Shown here: one piece after another, positions 58,432 through 64,000 of the stretch
Position numbering within the stretch: the stretch's first letter is position 1
Layout of the letters: every line of letters starts with the position of its first letter
Assembly (NCBI RefSeq): GCF_030272615.1
Contig: NC_081412.1
Coordinates: forward strand, 39,922,791-39,986,790
Length of the DNA: 64,000 bases
Direction: 5' to 3'
Source of the DNA: Cryptomeria japonica
Taxonomy: Eukaryota > Streptophyta > Pinopsida > Cupressales > Cupressaceae
The notes under the pieces: model-generated
The model's input: the letters and a program-made list of their open reading frames with translations, nothing else
Database searches by the model: none
Told to the model about the DNA's origin: nothing
Made by a program: the position numbers and the translations under genes

Positions 58432-59223
58432 TGTTACAAACCGGTACATTTTCTCAAGTCATAGTGTATATGGTGAAAATGGATACAATAATAACAGAAT
58501 TGAAATGCTAAATGAATTCAACCACCAAACCCTAGCCTAACAACAACAAAGATCCACCATAACATATGAAGATTACCTAAGACAATGTAAATAAAACAAA
58601 ATCACAAAGATTATACCATCACATGTCCAATAGGGTTTTGATCTCCATTCTTCCTATCTCCATTGATCTTGCTTGATATATTTGCTCTCAGATTTTATGT
58701 GCACAAGAGCTCAACAAAGAACGGAATGTGGTTGCAAGTAGGATTGTAGTGTAGTCAAAAATGATCATTAGGGTTTGATAATGAAGGAAGCATCTCCTTA
58801 AATAGAAGACACAATATGAAATGGAGGGATAAGATTGAGAGGTGCAAAAAGGAGGTCGGCTAGGATTAGAGGGTAGGTAAAAGAAATAATAAAATAATGA
58901 AAGAGGTAGGTAGTGTAGGAATTAAGAGATGAATGACATGTGTCATGTGTAAAAAAAGATAATGAATTAATTAAATAAATAAAGATTTATTTAATTAATG
59001 GAAGAAATGGGATCAATTAAATAAATAAAATATTTATTTAATTTAAGAAAAGGATAATTTAAATAAATAAATGTATTTATTTAAATGAGAAATAAGGCTA
59101 GAAGAGGATAAATGAATTAATTAAATAAATAAAGATTTATTTAATTAATAGAAGAATTAAGCTTAGAAAATTAAATAAATAAAATATTTATTTAATTAGA
59201 CATGACAATTTTAGGTGTCTACA
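58432..59223 (-). repeat. Element H 3' LTR
   Basis: Minus-strand TGTAGACACCTAAAATTG...TTTGTAACA, 792 bp with TG...CA ends. Preceded by the same PPT as F. Five AT-rich palindromes lie at 58965-59202. CTATTTAAGG near 58800 (minus) may be the TATA box. It abuts K's interior, so H appears inserted in K. Confidence 0.7.
58965..59202. repeat. Ladder of five AT-rich palindromes in the H LTR
   Basis: Units centred near 58986, 59029, 59073, 59132 and 59185, each of the form aattaaataaat-spacer-atttatttaatt. Flanking bases differ between units but remain self-complementary. Confidence 0.85.
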
Positions 59224-59240
59224 TTTTGCCCCTCTTTGAG
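59224..59240 (-). other. H polypurine tract
   Basis: Minus strand CAAAGAGGGGCAAAA immediately before TGTAGAC, the same as F. Confidence 0.82.
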
Positions 59241-59756
59241 ACAATGCGGCTTGTCGCGTTGTTTCAAAGAAGATAAGATGAACTGATACAGAGTTGCCCC
59301 AGTATGGGAATGATATGCCCCTTCGAGAGATTGGATGAAAATGCCTGGAAAGATTGCAGACAATCTCTCGATAAGAAAGAAAGGCTAGAATGGACTGACC
59401 GAATAAAGTGACAAAGTCACGGGATGAGGAAGATTGACTCGGGAAATGAAGGCTAAGGCTAGGGTAGGCTATAAGATAGACCACGGGCCAAAGACATCCT
59501 CATTGTCATCTACACCTTCATGAGATCAAAGTGCAGAGCAAGAAAAGAGCAGCAGCAGTCAGCAGCGATGGCTTTCATGCACAGATTCGACCACGTTCGA
59601 CGATTTCAGAGGCCAGCAGAGGCAGGAGAGCTAGTAAGTACCACCAAACGTCCTCGTACTTTGACGCATTTATTTTTGTCATTAATGCATGCTAGTTAGA
59701 GAAATAAATGTGCTTAGGAATAGGGTACAAAAAAGTCTAAAATCATGTAACTACGT

Positions 59757-59985
59757 CTGCGTCGGTGTCAGGCGCGTCTATGTCCGACAGGCGCGTCTGT
59801 GTCGGTGCCAGGCACGTCTATGTCTGGAGCTGCGTCTATGTTGAATGCGTGCGCATCTGCGATGTGCAGGGGCGTCTGTGTAGTATAGTCGCGTTTATGC
59901 ACAGCCTAGGCATGTCTATGTCATACAGGCGCTTCTGTGTTTTTCAGGCGCGCTTGTGCAGTCTGTAGGCACATTTGTGTCAGTC
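59757..59985 (+). repeat. Degenerate tandem repeats, core ggcgcgtctrtgt
   Basis: About eleven units of 18-25 bp (ggcgcgtctatgtc, ggcacgtctatgtc, ggcgcttctgtgt and so on). The Cys/Val-rich open frame over them is a by-product of the repeat. Confidence 0.85.
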
Positions 59986-60127
59986 AAATGCGTTTGCGTT
60001 GAAAAAATGCAAGTTTTGGTCTTCGAGGTCAAATCGGCAGTTCTATGATGAACATACGCTGTCGATTGGATAAGCTGCTAAGAGGATACACTCAAGAAGG
60101 TCCTCTAGGAAGACTAGGATAGATCAA

Positions 60128-60402
60128 GGCACTTTGTGATGAACAGTGAGCACCAAGATAGAGTACTTTGTGATGAACAGGGAGTACCCAAAGTATGAGC
60201 AGCACTTTGTGATGATCAGGGAGTGCAAATGTGAGTAACACTTTGTGATGAATAGTGAGTGTCACACACGTAGTACTTTGTGATGAACAGTGAGTACTAC
60301 TAGGATAGAAGCAACACTTTGTGATGAACAGTGAGTGTCACTAGGATAGATAACCATATGCATTTAGATAAAAAGTAGCATTTTGTGATGAACAGTGAAT
60401 GC
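60128..60402 (+). repeat. Array of seven 25-nt hairpin units with covarying stems
   Basis: Units at 60129, 60163, 60202, 60238, 60270, 60314 and 60378 share a 15-nt loop ttgtgatgaacagtg (few changes). The flanking 5-mers are gtact/agtac, gcact/agtgc, acact/agtgt, gtagtact/agtactac, acact/agtgt and gcatt/aatgc. Six of seven are perfectly complementary although the sequences differ; only the first (gcact/agcac) fails. Confidence 0.9.
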
Positions 60403-61142
60403 CACCATGACTGACATGATTGATTTGCTTGACTGCAGGAGTACTTGCCTATGTTGGAGTCACGGGAGAGATTCCCGGTGACTCAGAGATTGCGACCTGA
60501 GTTGTCATTTCAGGATAGAGCTGCCATCGAGGAGATGGGTTTGAGACATATATTGTATGTGCCTGAGTTTCGGGCAAACATGGGTTTGCTGACTGCGCTT
60601 GCTGAGAGATGGCACTTGGAGACGTGCACCTTCCATTTGCCGATGGGTGAGATGATAGTCACCCTTGAGAATGTCTACAGGATTCTGCGGATACCGATTG
60701 ATGGAGATCGAGAGGCCTTGAGACGGGTGTTCCAGGATCCCGGCCTAGAGATGAGGGCAGGACATGTGGCATGGGACACCATGACCACCACAGGGTTAGC
60801 ATTGCCGGACGTGATCGGAGGAGTGATCAGTGGGTTTCTATGCCCAGACAGGGCAACACGGGGATTGGCAGGTTCGGGTGGTGAGGGGTCGCAGTGGATT
60901 ACCCCTACAGGTACCAGTAGCACAGGGTCCCAGGCAGAGATAGGGACAGGGACACGTACATGGATAGGTGCAGGGATAGAGGCATGTACAGAGACAGGTA
61001 CCTGTACAGGAACCAGTACATGGTACCAATACAGGGGCAAGCACCTGCAGAGGGAGAGCCACAGGCAGAGGTAGAGGGGGCTGACCCAGAGGAGGATGAG
61101 CTGATTGAGCTCAGGGAGATCTGCTAGGGCCAAGCAGATGAG

Positions 61143-61358
61143 ATGCAGGATCTGGAGAGGGAGAGAGACCGACTCAGAACGAGGCTCAGGGATACTAAGC
61201 GGGAGAGAGATCAGGCGATTCAGCGCTACACAGAGGCTGAGACAGCGCTGAGGGCAGGGAGGCAGGCGGCGGAGGACATAGGGGCAGGCTATGTATATGT
61301 CCTATGGGTAGGAGAGGAGATTGCCTACTGGAGGGACCTATTATACTCAATCATGTGA
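61143..61358 (+). pseudogene. H antisense gene, C-terminal coiled coil
   Basis: MQDLERERDRLRTRLRDTKR continues as a heptad-like Arg/Glu-rich helix, then YVYVLWVGEEIAYWRDLLYS. It is in a different frame from the PMD, entered by a frameshift in the linker. Upstream in its own frame are EGADPEEDELIELREIC and one stop. Counterpart of 45700-46150 in F. Confidence 0.6.
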
Positions 61359-62609
61359 TAGCAGACTACACAGACTCGAGAAGGACGATGGAAGTCAATC
61401 AAGAAAGGGGGATGGAAGATAGAAGATATGAAAGTAAAAGAGCTTCTTGTGCGTTATCATCATTGAGCTTTATTATGGCAAGTAGGTTATGACAATCGAG
61501 GCATATGTTTGACCTAGAAAGTCATTGTACCTATTTGCATGGAGATAAGACAGTCACAAACAAGGAATGCCCCAATTCATACTAGACTCACAGTGTCCTC
61601 ATATCCTTGGACAAGTCATAGCATTACTAAGAAACAATCCACAGACAGCAAAAGAAAATGGGTGATGATACCCCATCCTTGCCTTTCTAGTCAAAGACAT
61701 CCTGGAGATAGAATCTCTAGTCAGAGACATCCCGGAAAAGCTAAAAGACATGTCACCAAAAAAGATGAAATCAAAAGAAAACCAAGACTCGACACCAACA
61801 TCCACTGTAGTCCTCAAGTTTAGTGTCTCTTGTCACTTGTATAAGTCTTATTTGATTGTGGTCACAATGTTCTCTTTCACAGAAAGGATAGATAGCACTG
61901 AACCATAATGTTGTCTGAGTTTGTTGAAAGATTTGATTTGTTGAAGCCCATTGTTGCTGCTGTGTCTCATCTAAAACTGACCGAATCCATGAAACTGATA
62001 CTTTATTGCAGAGAAGATGAAACTTTATTGTGGATCTGTGATGCAAATGTTGCTTTATTGTGGATTGTGCGCGGATAGACTGAAGGAAGCTGGAAGAAAC
62101 TGTACTCCTCAAAACATGTGATGTTCTCAGTTCCACACCCATCACTAGACGTAGAATTTTGCCTTAGCCACAGATAGGATCTGATTTGTTATGGATGGAA
62201 AGGGATGTGCAAAGGGAGGTTTATTATGAATGGCTAACCAATCTTAGGTAGATCAATAACAAGCCATGATGGGACTGGGTAAGTTTATTATGGATGAATA
62301 GGTTGTGAGTGTGTGCAAAGTGAAAGGATGAAAGTGAATCCTGAAGGAGGGAGGAGCAATGTCTCTACGCATGGCGCTGGTGACCCAGTTTTCACCATGG
62401 TACTTGCCTAGAGCGCCACTGAAGTGGTTTTCACCGTTGGACGAAATTATTTCTCTTTACTTTTTTCAATTTTTCAATGTTTTTGTGTCACAAGGCGCCT
62501 GTTTGCCAGGTTTTCACCAAGTAACGATTTTTTTGTTTTTATAATTTTTTTGTATTTTTGAATTTTTTTTGATTTTTTTGTATTTTTCGAATTAGGATAT
62601 TCCAAAGAG
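61359..62609 (-). other. H spacer between integrase and antisense gene
   Basis: No gene. Contains the minus-strand block TTGGTGAAAACCTGGCAAAC near 62500, also found after the F integrase, and a nearby inverted copy (ccagttttcaccatgg, 62391). A gacatcctgg/gacatcccgg repeat is at 61685-61735. Confidence 0.55.
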
Positions 62610-63983
62610 CTATGTGTAGAACCTGCAAAGGTGCATGTTGTTAATAGGATCCTCCAAAGGTTCACCTTCTGTAGTTGAGAGCTGATATGCCCCAGATCCA
62701 TAGGTTGCTGTAACGATGTAAGGACCAAGCCAGTTTGGTTCGAACTTGCCCTTCTTCTCTCTGTCTTGCTGATTCTTCGGGTTTTCTTTGAGAACCAAGC
62801 CACCTACCTCAAATGTGCGAGGCTTGACCTTGTGGTTGTAGCTGCGACTCATTCGTTGTTGGTAAGCCTTGAGATGATTAAAAGCAGTTTGTCTTCGTTC
62901 GTCCAGTAATTCTAGTTCTTGTAAGCGAGAGACCCTATAGTCTTCATCAGTGATGATGTTTTGTAAAGAGACCCGTAAAGAGGGTAACTCGACCTCAATA
63001 GGAAAGATGGCTTCAGCGCCATAGACAAGTGAATAGGGTGTAGCTCCTGTAGGTGTGCGAACACTTGTGTGATAGGCCCAAAGTGCAAGATTGAGTTGGA
63101 TATGCCAATTACGGCCAGCGTCATCGACTGTCTTCTTGAGGATTTTAAGAATTGTTTAATTAGACGCCTCAGCTTGGCCATTGCCTTGGGGGTAGTATGG
63201 TGTGGAGAAATGATGAGAGATATGGAAGCGGTCACAGAGTTTGTGAACATCCTGATTTTTGAAGGGACGCCCGTTATTAGTGATAATGGAAACAGGAATA
63301 CCATATCGGCAAATGATATAGTTGAGGATGAAGGTAGCAATCTGTTTTCCACTGACTTGTGTGAGAGGCAAGGCTTCAATCCATTTTGTGAAATACTCTG
63401 TGGCTATGATAATGAATTTATGACCATTAGAGGAAGGAGGGTGAATCTTGCCTATGAGATCAAGTCCCCACTGACAAAAGGGCCAAGGAGACGCAAGTGG
63501 TTGTAATTCTTGTGTTGGCGCATGTTTGAGGTCTCCATGAATTTGACATTGCTTACATTTCTTGACAAACTAATATGAGTCTTTTTCCATATTGGGCCAG
63601 TAATATCCAGTCCTAATGAGTTTCTTGGCCAAGGTAGGACCACTAGCATGTGGACCACATATCCCTTCATGCACTTCACGTAATGCAATCTGAGCTTCGT
63701 CGCTTTCTAAACATCTAAGAAGAGTGCCATCTAGACCTCATCGGTATAGGATATCAGCTAAAATGACATATCGAGAGGATTGGCGAATGACGGTGCGACA
63801 TTGGTTATTTGATAGATCAGGAGGTAGGATATTGTCGCGAAGGTATGTGAAGATGGAACCATATAATTGGGATTCGGGACCAAAAATGCATATCATTTCA
63901 GTAGGAGTGATCTCATATGAAGGAACCAACAGGTTGTCCACGAAGAACTCATAGCAAGTCTCATTTTGAGGTAGATCAATCAA
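62610..63983 (-). pseudogene. H integrase (and upstream pol), nearly intact
   Basis: Minus strand: SRYVILADILYR, then EVHEGICGPHASGPTLAKKL and CKQCQIHGD (zinc region), WGLDLIGKIHP (first Asp), IITNNGRPFKN (the second catalytic Asp is Asn here), YYPQGNGQAEASN (Glu), GATPYSLVYGAEAI, YNHKVKPRTFEVGGLVLKEN and LGPYIVTATYGSGAYQL, ending at 62610. Stops: one after DSY near 63570, one after EASN at 63154-63156 and one near 63740. Much better preserved than F, so H is younger. Confidence 0.85.
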
Positions 63984-64000
63984 TGAAGCAATTGTAGCCA

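Larger units (their letters stand above)
59634..60438 (+). other. Proposed intron of the H antisense PMD gene
   Basis: gtaagta donor and gactgcag acceptor, 805 bp, phase preserved. Inferred from sequence only. It contains the cgcgtct repeats and the hairpin array. Confidence 0.45.
59568..61074 (+). pseudogene. H antisense gene: PMD protein, two-exon model, truncated domain
   Basis: The first exon may be 59568-59633 (MAFMHRFDHVRRFQRPAEAG), ending at a gtaagta donor. An acceptor tgactgcag ends at 60438, and joining them keeps the frame into EYLPMLESRERF. The PMD blocks follow: MGLRHILYVPEF, GLLTALAERWHLETCTFHLP, ENVYRILRIPIDGD, GVISGFLCPDRATRGLA. Compared with F, everything after RGLA up to the linker (some 200 or more residues) is missing, so the domain is cut short. 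The frame then enters a Thr/Gly linker; another frame (YMDRCRDRGMYRDRY) may be the original. It is antisense to H's pol, and both repeat arrays lie in the proposed intron. Confidence 0.68.
58432..64000 (-). mobile_element. Element H: Ty3/gypsy (Tat-like), runs off right edge
   Basis: Minus strand: integrase 63983-62610, spacer, an antisense PMD gene (59568-61358, + strand), PPT 59224-59240 and 3' LTR. The gene order equals that of F in mirror image. The 5' LTR, gag, protease and most of pol are right of the window. Confidence 0.78.

Noticed and set aside
59765-59968. Cys/Val-rich open frame
   Set aside because: Produced by the ggcgcgtct tandem repeats and lies in a proposed intron; no protein family features.
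60128-60402. CRISPR-like spacing of a short repeat
   Set aside because: Plant retrotransposon context, repeat of 15-25 nt with related rather than unique intervals, and no cas genes. It is better described as hairpin units.
60675-61133. 152-codon minus-strand open frame
   Set aside because: Shadow of the PMD coding sequence and its Thr/Gly linker on the opposite strand.
61599-62145. Minus-strand open frames of 72 and 124 codons
   Set aside because: No recognisable domain; they lie in the H spacer, where repeats and AT/GC shifts give chance frames.

Overview
The window is repeat-derived plant nuclear DNA. I can support no intact host gene in 64 kb. The long LTRs (0.8-2.5 kb), initiator-Met-tRNA primer sites, Tat-type Ty3/gypsy and Sirevirus-like Ty1/copia polyproteins, a CACTA transposon and deep nesting point to a large-genome seed plant. 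A conifer or other gymnosperm is my guess, but the sequence does not prove it. Nearly every coding region is a broken transposon gene carrying stops and frameshifts.

Layout, outermost first. (1) Element F, a Ty3/gypsy Tat-like retrotransposon on the + strand, is the substrate of most of the window. Its protease, G-patch, RT, RNase H and integrase lie at 28586-34075. Its antisense 'plant mobile domain' ORF is at about 45.7-47.7 kb, and its polypurine tract and 3' LTR start at 49.49-49.50 kb. (2) A 10.3-kb CACTA transposon (35261-45558, TSD TAG) sits inside F. It carries fragments of a DRM-type DNA methyltransferase arranged as inverted repeats. (3) Element D, a non-autonomous LTR retrotransposon on the - strand, is inserted in F at 28585/28586. 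Its 5' LTR is 27362-28585 and its 3' LTR runs off the left edge. (4) Element E1, a relative of D, is inserted in D's 3' LTR (230-6757). (5) Copia element C (11683-26920, + strand) is inserted in D's gag-like ORF. (6) Copia family B lies inside C as an LTR-internal-LTR-internal-LTR array whose left end has been deleted together with part of C.

Right of F come a small TIR element (51548-52485), a solo LTR with a perfect 5-bp TSD (53225-54682), the 3' end of a - strand Copia element K (55689-58431), and a second Tat-like gypsy element H. H is on the - strand (58432 to beyond 64000), is apparently inserted in K, and also carries an antisense plant-mobile-domain gene.

How the parts fit together. 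B, C and probably K supply (or once supplied) the Copia enzymes. D and E1 have no pol but share the LTR start, the duplicated PPT box and the initiator-Met PBS with them, so they look like parasites of the Copia machinery. D and E1 encode a coiled-coil protein with four CCHC knuckles and a long second protein I cannot assign.

The most notable signals are: the inverted-repeat capture of a DRM methyltransferase (the enzyme of RNA-directed DNA methylation) in the CACTA element; the uncharacterised ORF2 of D/E1; and an array of seven short hairpins with compensatory stem changes in the apparent intron of H's antisense gene.
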